Source: Paenibacillus sp. FSL H3-0469 | GTDB taxonomy: Bacteria > Bacillota > Bacilli > Paenibacillales > Paenibacillaceae | Length of the DNA: 64,000 nucleotides | Assembly (NCBI RefSeq): GCF_038051945.1 | Contig: NZ_CP150302.1 | Span: 4,092,001 to 4,156,000 of the forward strand | Direction of reading: 5' to 3' | Position numbers and translations under genes: made by a program | The notes under the pieces: generated by a model | Seen by the model: only the letters and a program-made list of their open reading frames with translations | The model's database searches: none | What the model was told of the DNA's origin: nothing | Shown here: in pieces, positions 7,597 to 16,088 of the stretch | How the letters are laid out: each line of letters begins with the position of its first letter | Numbering within the stretch: the stretch's first letter is position 1

Positions 7597-8979
7597 ATGA
7601 TGGAAACAAGCAAGCCCAAGACATTCAACCTAATGAAGCTGACCTGGCCGATCTTCCTGGAGCTGTTCCTGTTCATGCTTATGGGCAGTATGGATACCTT
7701 CATGATCAGCTCTGTGTCTGATGATGCGGTCTCCGGTGTCGGAGCGGCCAATCAGATTATTGCCATAGCTATTCTGGCGCTTAGTGTCATCGGGAACGGC
7801 GCGGCGATCGTCGTGTCGCAATACCTCGGCTCCAAGCAGCCCAAGGAAGCCGCCAGAGTGATCGGTAACGCAGTTACCCTGAATCTTGCGGTAGGGATCG
7901 TACTTAGTACAGTGATGCTGCTATTCGGAGGTCATCTGCTGCAAGCACTGAACGTGAAGGGCGACATTCTCGCCTACGCCCGTTCGTATATCAACATTGT
8001 CGGAGGCGCGATCTTCCTGCAGGCCCTTATCAACGCGCTGGCTGCAACTATCCGCACCCACGGCTTCACCAAGCAGACGATGGCGGTATCGCTGCTTATG
8101 AACGTCATCCATGTTGGCGGTAACTATCTGCTGATCTTCGGTCATTTCGGACTGCCTGCGCTCGGTGTAGAGGGGGCTGCCGTATCAACCGTAATCAGCC
8201 GCTCCATCGCTCTCCTGATCTTCTTCCTGCTGCTTTACCGGATTATGGAGGTACGTGTGAAATGCAGCTATTACGTTCACCTCTCCAAGAAATATGTGCT
8301 GCAGATTCTCAAAATCGGTATTCCATCCGCCTTCGAATCCGTAATGTACCAGTGCTGCCAGCTCGTCTTCACCCTATACATCACCTATTTGGGGGCCGAG
8401 GCCATGGCTACCCGCCAGTATGCGGTCAATATCTCGAACTACATCTTCCTGTTCAGCGTAGCGGTGGCCATGGGGACCTCAATTATTGTGGGCCATCTTG
8501 TAGGTGCAAAACGGACGCAGGAGGCTTACTCACGGGTGTTCACCAGTGTGAAGTGGGCACTTCTGGTCACAGTCATCATGGACCTGATCGTCATTCTGTT
8601 CCGCAAGCCGCTGCTGGGACTGTTCACGGATAATGAGCTGATTATCACCATGGGCGCCCAGGTTATCCTGCTCAGCTTCTTCCTGGAGACCGGGCGGACC
8701 TGCAATCTGGTCATTATCAACTCGCTGCGCGCGTCGGGCGATGCCAAGTTCCCGGTCTACATGGGCATGATTTCTATGGTGTGCATGAGTCTGCCGCTGG
8801 GCTACTTCCTGGTATTCACGCTTGATCTGGGTCTGGCCGGGGTATGGCTGGCCACAGCGTTCGACGAATGGGTACGGGCCGTCATTATGTACTTCCGCTG
8901 GAAAAGCAGAGCCTGGGAGAAGCATGGCCTGATCCAGCATGAACCGCCGGAAGCCGCTCCGGCAGCCCCGGCGCACTAA
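7597..8979 (+). CDS. MATE-family multidrug/cation antiporter
   Basis: A 460-residue inner-membrane exporter with about 12 TM helices in two homologous halves. The N-terminal LTWPIFLELFLFMLMGSMDTFMIS stretch with the downstream VGAANQI is characteristic of MATE proteins. It should use an Na+ or H+ gradient to expel organic cations or metabolites; the substrate is not predictable. ATG 7597 (or 7600) follows AAGAAGG. It is monocistronic: hxlA is divergent, and a strong hairpin terminator (9071-9116) lies downstream, past a copy of the dispersed hairpin repeat (9001-9067). Confidence 0.93.
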   Translation: MMETSKPKTFNLMKLTWPIFLELFLFMLMGSMDTFMISSVSDDAVSGVGAANQIIAIAILALSVIGNGAAIVVSQYLGSKQPKEAARVIGNAVTLNLAVGIVLSTVMLLFGGHLLQALNVKGDILAYARSYINIVGGAIFLQALINALAATIRTHGFTKQTMAVSLLMNVIHVGGNYLLIFGHFGLPALGVEGAAVSTVISRSIALLIFFLLLYRIMEVRVKCSYYVHLSKKYVLQILKIGIPSAFESVMYQCCQLVFTLYITYLGAEAMATRQYAVNISNYIFLFSVAVAMGTSIIVGHLVGAKRTQEAYSRVFTSVKWALLVTVIMDLIVILFRKPLLGLFTDNELIITMGAQVILLSFFLETGRTCNLVIINSLRASGDAKFPVYMGMISMVCMSLPLGYFLVFTLDLGLAGVWLATAFDEWVRAVIMYFRWKSRAWEKHGLIQHEPPEAAPAAPAH

Positions 8980-9000
8980 TTCTGCGGCAGCGCCTCACAC

Positions 9001-9067
9001 AAGCGGAAACGGCCTTGCCGTCCTTCAATAGGACGGCATTCGTTTCAGCGAGAAATAGAAGGATAAA
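9001..9067 (+). repeat. Dispersed hairpin repeat, copy 1
   Basis: This ~65-bp sequence matches 52229-52293 over nearly its whole length. Shared segments include GGAAACGGC, TTGCCGTCCTT, AGGACGG, CGTTTCAG and GAGAAATAGAAGGATAA. It folds on itself: GAAACG pairs with CGTTTC and CCGTCC with GGACGG. It lies between the MATE gene and its terminator and appears non-coding. Confidence 0.75.
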
Positions 9068-9070
9068 TAA

Positions 9071-9116
9071 GGGATGCTAATCAGCCACCGGAAATACGGC
9101 TGATTAGCATCCCTTT
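9071..9116. terminator. Strong bidirectional-type terminator hairpin
   Basis: A perfect 16-bp inverted repeat, GGGATGCTAATCAGCC (9071-9086) with its complement at 9098-9113, is followed by TTT. It separates the MATE gene from the convergent substrate-binding protein gene. Confidence 0.75.
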
Positions 9117-9136
9117 GTCGTAAGCTCGTCCCATAC

Positions 9137-10462
9137 TCAGTTCCCTTTGGCTACTGCAATTTTATGTCTGGCTGCGAACTGCTTCGGCGTGACCGCTTTG
9201 CCGAACAGCGCCTGGATCATATCCAGATGGACCTGGGCAGCATTCGGCTTCATCTGCACATCCGCGAACAAGGTAATACTGCTGGCATTGTTCAGTTCAT
9301 TCAACAGATCCACGTATAGCTGCGGCAGCTTCTCATTCGTGGTATCGACCTTAGTCGCCGGAATCACTCCCGCACTCGTCACTGAAGCCTCGCCCCATTT
9401 GAAGACGAAGTATTCGACAAAAGCCTTAGCCTCCTCCTTCACCCTGGACGATTCCGCTACGAACAGTCCGACACCCGGACCGCCTACCCAGTCGCCCGAA
9501 CTCCCCTTCCCGCCTTCCACCGTAGGGAATTTGAAAAAGCCGACCTTATCCTTGAAGGCCTGCGGAGTCTCCGGGTTGGTCGTGAAGTTGGGCAGCTCCC
9601 AGGTACCGGTCAGGTACATGGCCGCCTTTTCTTCCATAAATTCCGATTTGCCCTCATCATATGACAAGCCGTTGAAGCCGTTGTTGAAGGCGTTCATATC
9701 GACAAGGTTCTGTACTTCAGCCGCAGCCTGCACCAGTCCGGGATCATCGAAATAACCCGTCCCCTTCGTCGCCCGCTTCAGCGTCTCACTTCCGGCCAAG
9801 CGGTCCGCCAGATACATATACCACAGCGAGCCTGTCCACCGGTCCTTATTACCCAGCGCCACCGGAGGCACACCATGACCGGAGAGCACTCTCACAACTG
9901 CCTTGAACTCCTCATACGTTGAAGGCACCTGAAGATTATATTGGGCGAAGATTTCTTTATTATAAAAGATCGGTGAGATGTTCATCTCCAGAGGGAGCGC
10001 ATAGGTCTTGTTATCAACAGCATAAGACTCTGTAGTGCTCTTCACGAATTTATCCTTAAGCTGCCCGCCGTTCAGGATGTCATCCAGCGGAGCGAATAAT
10101 CCGCCTTTTACATAAGGCTCCATGAAGCCTGCCGCCCAGGTTATGCCCACATCGGGAAGGTCATTGGAGGCGGAGAGCACCTTGAGCTTGCTTTTATACT
10201 GCTCATTCTCCAGCACATCCTGCCTGATGAGGATACCCGGATGCTCCTTCTCGTATTGTGCGATAATCTGGCTGACCAGCTTATACTGCTGCGCAGAGAG
10301 TCCGGCGGGCCAGATGTGCATCATATGAATGGTTATTTTGGGGGAAGAGGCGCCGTTAGCTGCCAGCGTACTATTATTGTCTCCCGCAGAGCCGCAACCC
10401 GTCAGAACAAGCACCCAGATACAGGCCAGGAGCAGCCCCTTGGTCATGTGATTCCTTCGCAT
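9137..10462 (-). CDS. Extracellular solute-binding lipoprotein (sugar ABC type)
   Basis: A lipoprotein of about 441 residues of the family-1 sugar-binding class. ATG 10462 is chosen because GGGGAGG lies just upstream and a short signal peptide ending in the lipobox LVLTGC then begins at once; a longer in-frame ORF upstream lacks these. The mature part has typical family-1 features: HMMHIWPAG near the start, SNDLPDVGITWAAG, LPLEMNISPIFYNKEIF and AAMYLTGTWELP. No ABC permease or ATPase gene is adjacent. Instead a YesN/YesM two-component pair lies upstream on the same strand (123 bp before this start). It may act as a sugar sensor for the kinase or feed a permease encoded elsewhere. Confidence 0.9.
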   Translation of the reverse strand: MRRNHMTKGLLLACIWVLVLTGCGSAGDNNSTLAANGASSPKITIHMMHIWPAGLSAQQYKLVSQIIAQYEKEHPGILIRQDVLENEQYKSKLKVLSASNDLPDVGITWAAGFMEPYVKGGLFAPLDDILNGGQLKDKFVKSTTESYAVDNKTYALPLEMNISPIFYNKEIFAQYNLQVPSTYEEFKAVVRVLSGHGVPPVALGNKDRWTGSLWYMYLADRLAGSETLKRATKGTGYFDDPGLVQAAAEVQNLVDMNAFNNGFNGLSYDEGKSEFMEEKAAMYLTGTWELPNFTTNPETPQAFKDKVGFFKFPTVEGGKGSSGDWVGGPGVGLFVAESSRVKEEAKAFVEYFVFKWGEASVTSAGVIPATKVDTTNEKLPQLYVDLLNELNNASSITLFADVQMKPNAAQVHLDMIQALFGKAVTPKQFAARHKIAVAKGN

Positions 10463-10584
10463 TGCATTGCCTCCCCATCTTACATTGCAAAAGGCCGAAC
10501 TCACCCATGTAATCGCTATCATTAAAATTCTAGCATCGTACCCTGAGGCAGATAAGGGCACACTTATTGGCTAAAATACCACAT

Positions 10585-11385
10585 TTATTGGATCTCCTGA
10601 GCTCCGCCCTTCATCTGCTGACGGTAACGGCTAGGGCTTATGGCCTCCAAGGACTTGAATACCTTAATGAAATATTTATCCGTCCGGTACCCTACACGCT
10701 CTCCGATCTCCCCGACGGGCAGTGCGGTCTGGAGTAGTAACTCCTTCGCCCGCTGAATCCGCAAACGGGACAGATATTCAGTGAAGGACACCCCGGCCTG
10801 CTCCTTGAACAGCACGCTGAAATAGCTGGCATTCAGGTGAATCAGCCCCGCTACCTCAGCCATCGTCAGCTGTTCGTGCAGATGCTGCTCCACATAGGCA
10901 ATTGCCTCCTTAACCGGCTGCCCCATCCCAGCCTGCTCCGGGTCAATCTCCAGCAGCTTGTGATCCACCAGCTTCTCCAGCTTCACATGGCGCTGCTGCT
11001 CCTCCTCCCGCTTCAGCGCATCCTCAACCACTGTCAGCAGCTCTGACTTGTCCAGCGGCTTCAGCAGATAATTGACCGCCCCCAGCCGCATTGCCTGCTG
11101 CACATAATCGAACTCGGCATAGCCGGAGATGACAATGATCACCGGCTTCCGGGGAGATTCCTGCAGCGAATGGATCAGATCCAGCCCGCTCACCTCCGGC
11201 ATGCGCACATCTGTAATCAGCAGGTGGACCCGCTCCTGCCGCAGCCGCTCGCGCGCTTCCACCCCATTATCGCAGGTCTCCACGGTATACCGGCCTGCCG
11301 CCCATAATTCCAGCGTCTGCTTAATCCCCTGACGCGTTCTTGGTTCATCATCTACGATTAGAATCGTCTTATTGCCCAGACTCAT
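10585..11385 (-). CDS. YesN-type response regulator with AraC DNA-binding domain
   Basis: A cytoplasmic regulator of 266 residues. The N-terminal receiver domain has ILIVDDEPRTRQG, the phosphoacceptor Asp in LLITDVRMPEVSG and Lys in YLLKPLDKSE. A C-terminal AraC/XylS double helix-turn-helix domain spans roughly the last 100 residues (AEVAGLIHLNASYFSVLFKE, IGERVGYRTDKYFIKVFK). ATG 11385 has GGAGGAGATACC directly upstream and overlaps the kinase stop by 17 bases, so translation is coupled. It probably controls the solute-binding protein gene that follows and carbohydrate genes elsewhere. Confidence 0.93.
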   Translation of the reverse strand: MSLGNKTILIVDDEPRTRQGIKQTLELWAAGRYTVETCDNGVEARERLRQERVHLLITDVRMPEVSGLDLIHSLQESPRKPVIIVISGYAEFDYVQQAMRLGAVNYLLKPLDKSELLTVVEDALKREEEQQRHVKLEKLVDHKLLEIDPEQAGMGQPVKEAIAYVEQHLHEQLTMAEVAGLIHLNASYFSVLFKEQAGVSFTEYLSRLRIQRAKELLLQTALPVGEIGERVGYRTDKYFIKVFKSLEAISPSRYRQQMKGGAQEIQ

Positions 11386-13144
11386 AGGTATCTCCTCCAT
11401 TGCTTGGAATCTCAAACCTTATTACGGTCCCCTCAGACCGCCGGCTCTCCACGATCAGGCCTTCCGTCTGCATGTCCGCTTCCGCGTAGTACAGCTTCAG
11501 CCGCCGCTGCACATTCACCAGCCCCACTCCGCTGCCCTTGGCAGAGACCGGAGGCCCGCCATCCAGCGCATCGCGCAGCGCCAGCAGCGTAGCCTCATCC
11601 ATACCCGGCCCGTTGTCAGACACTTCAACGGAGGTCCACCCCTTGCGGGAGGAGGGGCTGATTATGACTTCAATCACGCCCTTGCCGACGCGGCTCTCCA
11701 CTCCATGGAGAATCGCGTTCTCAACAATCGGTTGAATCAGCAGCTTGGGCACCGGCACAGCAGCCTCATGCGGATCAAGCCTGATATCCCAGGACAGGCG
11801 CTCTCCCATCCGCATCTCCATAATCCGCAAATACCGCCTGATCTGTTCCACCTCATCGCTCAGCGTTACCCATTCATCCTTGTTATGAGGGCTGCCCATA
11901 ATGTAGCGGAACAGCCTGGACATCATGACCACTAATCCGGCCAGCTCCTCCTCCCCCTTCTCCTCCAGGGACCAGTTGAAGGCCTCCAGCGTATTGAACA
12001 GGAAATGGGGATTAATCTGCGCCTGCAAGGCTTTGAGCTCAGTCCGGCTCTGCAGGACCTCCTTCTCATAGACCACCCTGATCAAATCATTAATATTAGC
12101 CACCATACCGTTATAGGTATTATTCAGCTCCCGCAGCTCCATGGTAGATACCTTCTGCGAATTGGGGGTCAGCACCCCCATGCGGGATTTGCGCATTGCC
12201 CGGATCAGGTGAATGATCGGACGGGTAATCATTGTCGACAGCAGGAAGGATATAATCAGGAACAGCAGGGTTCCGATTCCGCCTGACACCAGCAGCACCG
12301 TCCGCAGCACAGACAGCCCCTTGGTCACATAGCTGACAGGCGTCAGTACCAGCAGCGTCCAGGAGGTCTTGTCCGAGCGCAGCTTGACCTGCACATACTC
12401 CTTGCCCCGGAAACTGACCGTCTGATCCACGCTCTCCAGCAGCGGCAGCAAATCCTCCTGCGGTGTTCCGCTGCTCCCGAGGAGCTGTCCCTCATCATTC
12501 ACGAGCAGCACTGACTCCCCGCTGTCGCTGCCGGAGAACGGATCGTCGAGCTGAAAGTAGCTGCGCTGGATGCGGGCCATCAGGTAGCCTCCCCGCGAGA
12601 ACCAGCGGTCCATCAGGCTGACCTGGCGGATCGCCAGCAGGCTCTGGTCATCATGCGGATCAACGCCGATCCAGACCAGCCGCCCCTTTTGCGCATTAGC
12701 CTCACTGATATGCTGCTCGTTAATTCTGCTCTCCAGGCTGCCTTCCTTAATCGGGAACAGCAGCCTGTAATCAGCGGTATATAGCTCCAGCGAGCCCACG
12801 CTCGGCATGTACGCCTGATAGCTGGAGACAATCTGCAGCAGCGACTGGCGCTGATTGAAGGACACCTCATTGCCGTCCAGCTCCTCCAGCAGCAGCTGCT
12901 GAACGGTAGGATGATTGGCCACCTGCTCCATCAGACCGTCAATCTGACCGGTCAGCGCGTCCAGCCTTCCGTTAGCCTGAACCGCCGTCTGCTGGATATG
13001 CCGCTCGGCATTATTTTTGAGCAGAATAGAGACACGGTCATACACAAATATCCCGGATACCAGAATAATAATGAGCATCACCAGCAAAAAACCGATGAAT
13101 ATCTGATTGCGCAGTGTATTGAGCTCTCTGAACCTCTGAAGCAT
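11369..13144 (-). CDS. YesM-type sensor histidine kinase
   Basis: A membrane histidine kinase of 591 residues. ATG 13144 follows GAGGG at good spacing and opens the FRELNTLRNQIF region just before TM1. Two TM helices bracket an extracytoplasmic sensor domain of about 250 residues (dCache-like; family by context). Then come a HAMP region (MITRPIIHLIRAMRKSRMG), a His_kinase domain with the phosphoacceptor in QINPHFLFNTLEA, and a HATPase domain with VENAILHG, DNGPGMD and GSGVGLVNVQRRL. Such kinases usually sense carbohydrates, sometimes through a binding protein such as the one encoded two genes downstream. Confidence 0.93.
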   Translation of the reverse strand: MLQRFRELNTLRNQIFIGFLLVMLIIILVSGIFVYDRVSILLKNNAERHIQQTAVQANGRLDALTGQIDGLMEQVANHPTVQQLLLEELDGNEVSFNQRQSLLQIVSSYQAYMPSVGSLELYTADYRLLFPIKEGSLESRINEQHISEANAQKGRLVWIGVDPHDDQSLLAIRQVSLMDRWFSRGGYLMARIQRSYFQLDDPFSGSDSGESVLLVNDEGQLLGSSGTPQEDLLPLLESVDQTVSFRGKEYVQVKLRSDKTSWTLLVLTPVSYVTKGLSVLRTVLLVSGGIGTLLFLIISFLLSTMITRPIIHLIRAMRKSRMGVLTPNSQKVSTMELRELNNTYNGMVANINDLIRVVYEKEVLQSRTELKALQAQINPHFLFNTLEAFNWSLEEKGEEELAGLVVMMSRLFRYIMGSPHNKDEWVTLSDEVEQIRRYLRIMEMRMGERLSWDIRLDPHEAAVPVPKLLIQPIVENAILHGVESRVGKGVIEVIISPSSRKGWTSVEVSDNGPGMDEATLLALRDALDGGPPVSAKGSGVGLVNVQRRLKLYYAEADMQTEGLIVESRRSEGTVIRFEIPSNGGDTYESGQ

Positions 13145-13274
13145 CAGAATTCCCTCTTTCGTTGGCAGCGTTTCCAACTCTATTCTCCAAACCCCGGGAG
13201 TTTTGTCAAGATAAATCAATGCCCGCAGGCGACATACGGCGTTAACCATGAGTAGCACAGCTACCCTTTCTTCA

Positions 13275-13300
13275 ATTGTGTTCGGTTTTTCGCATACATT
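13275..13300 (+). repeat. Degenerate single copy of the GTTTTTC-CATACA hairpin motif
   Basis: The short sequence GGTTTTTCGCATACATTC resembles one arm and the loop of the perfect hairpins at 50733-50758, 57209-57234 and 57516-57541. The left arm is degenerate. It sits in an otherwise featureless 130-bp gap. Confidence 0.4.
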
Positions 13301-13391
13301 CAGCCTTTGACCGGTATACCAACAACAAATAACCCTCAGTACAGTTCTCCCGCTTCAAGGAGCTGCCCTAAGGGCTTACACACAAGACTAC

Positions 13392-13634
13392 TTAGATGAA
13401 CATCAGCGGAGTAATCCATTCGAAATGCAGGGCTGCCCACAGCAGAGCCAGCAATACCGCGCCGATGCAGTAACTCATGACTTTGCGGCGGGTCGGCTCC
13501 AGATAAATATCAAACGGAATCAAGATCAGAATCATACCAATCGCAATGATGTTAAGCAGAGGCTTATGATAGAAAATCCCCACTGCATTCAGGGCCACCG
13601 CAAGGAGCGTCAGAAGCAAAAAATATTTTCTCAT
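13392..13634 (-). CDS. Small three-helix membrane protein, unknown function
   Basis: An 80-residue protein that is mostly hydrophobic with about three TM segments, broken by a short polar stretch (DIYLEPTRRK). ATG 13634 is preferred; a TTG 39 bases upstream would add a polar N-terminus, and the ribosome-binding sequence (AGGGATGATGGAG) does not clearly decide between them. I do not recognise the family. It stands between the two-component operon and the YdjO-like gene, with a terminator just before it, so it seems separately transcribed. Confidence 0.65.
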   Translation of the reverse strand: MRKYFLLLTLLAVALNAVGIFYHKPLLNIIAIGMILILIPFDIYLEPTRRKVMSYCIGAVLLALLWAALHFEWITPLMFI

Positions 13635-13671
13635 AGCTCCATCATCCCTGTATTTTCCATCATTGTCAAAC

Positions 13672-13732
13672 AAAAAAAATAGCCCATTACGGGCAAGGAA
13701 CAGACAGCCAGGTAAGGGCTATCCTCTTATTC
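13672..13732 (-). terminator. Terminator behind the YdjO-like gene
   Basis: On the minus strand ATAGCCCTTAC (13722-13732) pairs with GTAATGGGCTAT (13679-13690) with one bulge and is followed by a run of T (13672-13678). Confidence 0.65.
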
Positions 13733-13742
13733 AGTATGCAAC

Positions 13743-13973
13743 CTAGCGGATAGTCACACTCTTCTTGATAGCCTTCGCATCCAAATTCTTATTAACGAGC
13801 GTAGGCAGCATCTTCATGCTCCGGGTCATAGGCGAATTGCATTGCCAGCAGGTCGGCACATGTTGGAAGGCAAAGTTGTCGCGTATCCATCCGGTGCATT
13901 CTTCCTTGGTGCAGGACCAGATGGCCGTCTCTTCCTGTGGAAGATCTACTACCGCTTTTTTACGAAAATACAT
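13743..13973 (-). CDS. YdjO-like cold-inducible zinc-ribbon protein
   Basis: A small protein of 76 residues. The start is ATG 13973 (MYFRKK), with AGGAGGGGG at ideal distance; a longer frame upstream has no such site. A zinc-ribbon pattern is visible: WSCTKEECTGWIRDNF, then CWQCNSPM. These features match the cold-inducible YdjO family of Bacillales, whose molecular role is unknown. It lies next to a cold shock protein gene on the same strand, separated by a terminator, in line with a shared response to low temperature. Confidence 0.85.
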   Translation of the reverse strand: MYFRKKAVVDLPQEETAIWSCTKEECTGWIRDNFAFQHVPTCWQCNSPMTRSMKMLPTLVNKNLDAKAIKKSVTIR

Positions 13974-14068
13974 AAGTCCCCCTCCTAATAGCTTGGTTAG
14001 TGTCCTACGGACTGTCATGGCAGAACGGAAGCTACTCCTCTACTACCTGGTCACAAATACCTGGTCAT

Positions 14069-14102
14069 AAAAAAAACTACCCTCAACTGATGTTAAGGGC
14101 AG
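14069..14102 (-). terminator. Terminator behind the cold shock gene
   Basis: On the minus strand CTGCCCTTAAC (14092-14102) pairs with GTTGAGGGTAG (14077-14087) around an ATCA loop and is followed by a T-run. Confidence 0.8.
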
Positions 14103-14115
14103 CTTATTTGTGATA

Positions 14116-14316
14116 TTACAGTTTTACAACGTTTTCAGCCTGTGGTCCACGAGCGCCTTGAGTTACGTTGAACTCAACGCGTTGGCCTTCGTCCAAAGAC
14201 TTGAAGCCTTCGCCAGTGATTGCGGAGAAGTGTACGAATACGTCGCTTCCGCCTTCAACCTCGATAAAACCGAAACCTTTGTCTGCGTTGAACCATTTTA
14301 CTGTACCTGTTTGCAT
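14116..14316 (-). CDS. cspA: Cold shock protein (CspA/CspB family)
   Basis: A 66-residue single-domain OB-fold RNA chaperone. Both RNA-binding motifs are intact: KGFGFIE (RNP1) and VFVHFS (RNP2). It binds single-stranded RNA and melts structure at low temperature. A GGAGGTAAT site precedes the start. About 180 bases of AT-rich DNA upstream could form the long leader typical of csp mRNAs. The symbol is generic, since Firmicutes carry several paralogues. Confidence 0.96.
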   Translation of the reverse strand: MQTGTVKWFNADKGFGFIEVEGGSDVFVHFSAITGEGFKSLDEGQRVEFNVTQGARGPQAENVVKL

Positions 14317-14595
14317 GATATTACCTCCAAAGTTTATTTAACACATGTCCTTTTATTCCTACGTATTGTACGAACAAATAAAAATTCACACATTGGAAAA
14401 GGATTCATACACAAATGATAACCTTTTACAATATGTGAATTAAGGGTTAAATTTATGATTAACTTCATTGTAGCACACTAATTTCCCAAATGCAAAGCAT
14501 TATTGCCAAATATCCAAAATAAATTTTAAATTTTAGAGAAGCCTTGCCGGGCGCACGGGTTCTTGGCATCAGCCATGCGCCTCCGGCTACAGGAT

Positions 14596-14874
14596 TCAGT
14601 CGATATATCCGGCCAGTCCCTTGTCCATCAGGTAATCCATTTCCGCATCCAGAATGGTCTCCACCGTTAGCTCGTCCAGCTTCACATCGCGCTGGGCAGT
14701 CACATAGTCGACCAGATCATCATTATCGATATCAATTTCGCCTTTGGCGTTGGCCTTAGCCTTATTGATGAACGTCTGCTCATGCTTCAGCACCAGCCGG
14801 ATGACGGCCGGGTCCACCTTCGTTTGTGCAGATAATACCTCCACCAGTTCCTGCTCGTTCACTTCATTACTCAT
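14596..14874 (-). CDS. Small acidic protein of unknown function
   Basis: A 92-residue soluble protein rich in Asp and Glu with no Cys and no TM segment. It looks helical (EQELVEVLSAQ, AVIRLVLKHEQTFI, TVETILDAEMDYLMDKGLA). An AAGGAG sequence lies somewhat far (about 14 bases) from the ATG. I do not recognise a characterised family. It is on the same strand as, and upstream of, the cold shock gene, about 280 bases away, so it is probably not in the same operon. Confidence 0.7.
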   Translation of the reverse strand: MSNEVNEQELVEVLSAQTKVDPAVIRLVLKHEQTFINKAKANAKGEIDIDNDDLVDYVTAQRDVKLDELTVETILDAEMDYLMDKGLAGYID

Positions 14875-14943
14875 CTTCGTTCGTCAGCTCCTTGGGTTCT
14901 ATGAACCCTGATTGTACCACAAGTCCCCTTCGGGCACGCAGCC

Positions 14944-16050
14944 TCATCTCCACCAGGGAACACCCGGATATCCGGCAGCCCCTGCGGTTACAGTCTCCCC
15001 GATTCTCGGCGTGGCCAGCCGTACCCCTCTCAGTGCCGCAGCAGCCGAGATCCGTTCTGCCGGATCGGTCCAGTCATGCATCGACAGGGTGAATGCACCC
15101 CAATGGATGGGGATCAGCAGACCTCCCTGCACATCGATGTGCGCCTCGACCGTCTGCTCCGGCAGCATATGGATATCCGCCCAGCGCGGATCGTATTGGC
15201 CGCATTCCATCAGCGTGAGATCGAAGGGGCCATGGGTGCGCCCGATCTCGGCAAAATGCGGACCATACCCGCTGTCTCCGCTGAAGAAGACCTTGGTCTT
15301 CTCTCCTTGAATAATCCAGGAACACCATAGTGTGGTGTTGCGGTCCAGCAGACTCCGCCCCGAGAAATGCCGCGCCGGAGCGCAGGTGAAGGTGATCCCT
15401 TCATAGGTAAGCGTATCGCCCCAGTCCTGCTCGCGGATCTTCTCTGCGGCCACCCCCCAGCGGCGCAGATGGGCGCCAACGCCCAGCGGTACAATGAACA
15501 GGCCTACCTTATCCTTCAGCTGGCGGATGGTTCCATAATCCAGATGATCATAATGATCATGGGAGAGCAGAACCACATCCAGCTGCGGCAGAAGAGCCGC
15601 CGCCAGCGGAAGCTGCTTGCTGTAGCGGCGGCCGCCGATGAACGGAAACGGTGATGGTGCATGGCCCAGCATAGGGTCAAGGAACAGGGTCAGGCTATCC
15701 ATCTCCAGCAGCACCGCTGAATGCCCGAACCAGGTAACCCGGGTGTCGCGGCCCTGCCCAATAGAGGACGGCAACAGCGGCTGCGGCTGAAGAGGCCCAG
15801 CGGGTCTGGAGTTAGGGTTGCCCTTAATGAAGTCCCTCAGAATGGAGAATCCGCTGCCTCCGGCCTTCTCGCCGCTCAGGTCTGCAGTCTGCGGATAAGC
15901 AAATTCACCCTTGCTGTATTGGGCGGAACGGAGGTTACGGGCCTTCTCCTGCGTCCCGGCCCTCCGCCCGAACGCCGGATAGACGGTCATGATAAGATAC
16001 GCAGCGGCAACAACAGCAAGCAGAATGGAGCCAATAATAATCAGGGTCAT
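14944..16050 (-). CDS. Metallo-beta-lactamase-fold hydrolase (NAPE-PLD/UlaG-like)
   Basis: A 368-residue protein with one N-terminal TM helix and a metallo-beta-lactamase fold. ATG 16050 is chosen because an AAGAAGGA site precedes it and the hydrophobic segment then starts at once. Metal ligands are visible: SHDHYDHLD (the HxHxDH motif), ARHFSGR, FSGDSGYG and IPIHWGAF. The arrangement VTWFGHSAVLLEMD and FLDPM places it with the N-acyl-phosphatidylethanolamine phospholipase D and UlaG-like group. A membrane-associated hydrolase is likely; the substrate is unknown. It follows the DUF3999 gene by 38 bp on the same strand and may share its transcript. Confidence 0.88.
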   Translation of the reverse strand: MTLIIIGSILLAVVAAAYLIMTVYPAFGRRAGTQEKARNLRSAQYSKGEFAYPQTADLSGEKAGGSGFSILRDFIKGNPNSRPAGPLQPQPLLPSSIGQGRDTRVTWFGHSAVLLEMDSLTLFLDPMLGHAPSPFPFIGGRRYSKQLPLAAALLPQLDVVLLSHDHYDHLDYGTIRQLKDKVGLFIVPLGVGAHLRRWGVAAEKIREQDWGDTLTYEGITFTCAPARHFSGRSLLDRNTTLWCSWIIQGEKTKVFFSGDSGYGPHFAEIGRTHGPFDLTLMECGQYDPRWADIHMLPEQTVEAHIDVQGGLLIPIHWGAFTLSMHDWTDPAERISAAAALRGVRLATPRIGETVTAGAAGYPGVPWWR

Positions 16051-16088
16051 GCGGTAATCCTTCTTTCTGCGGGTTCGTGCCAAATCTC

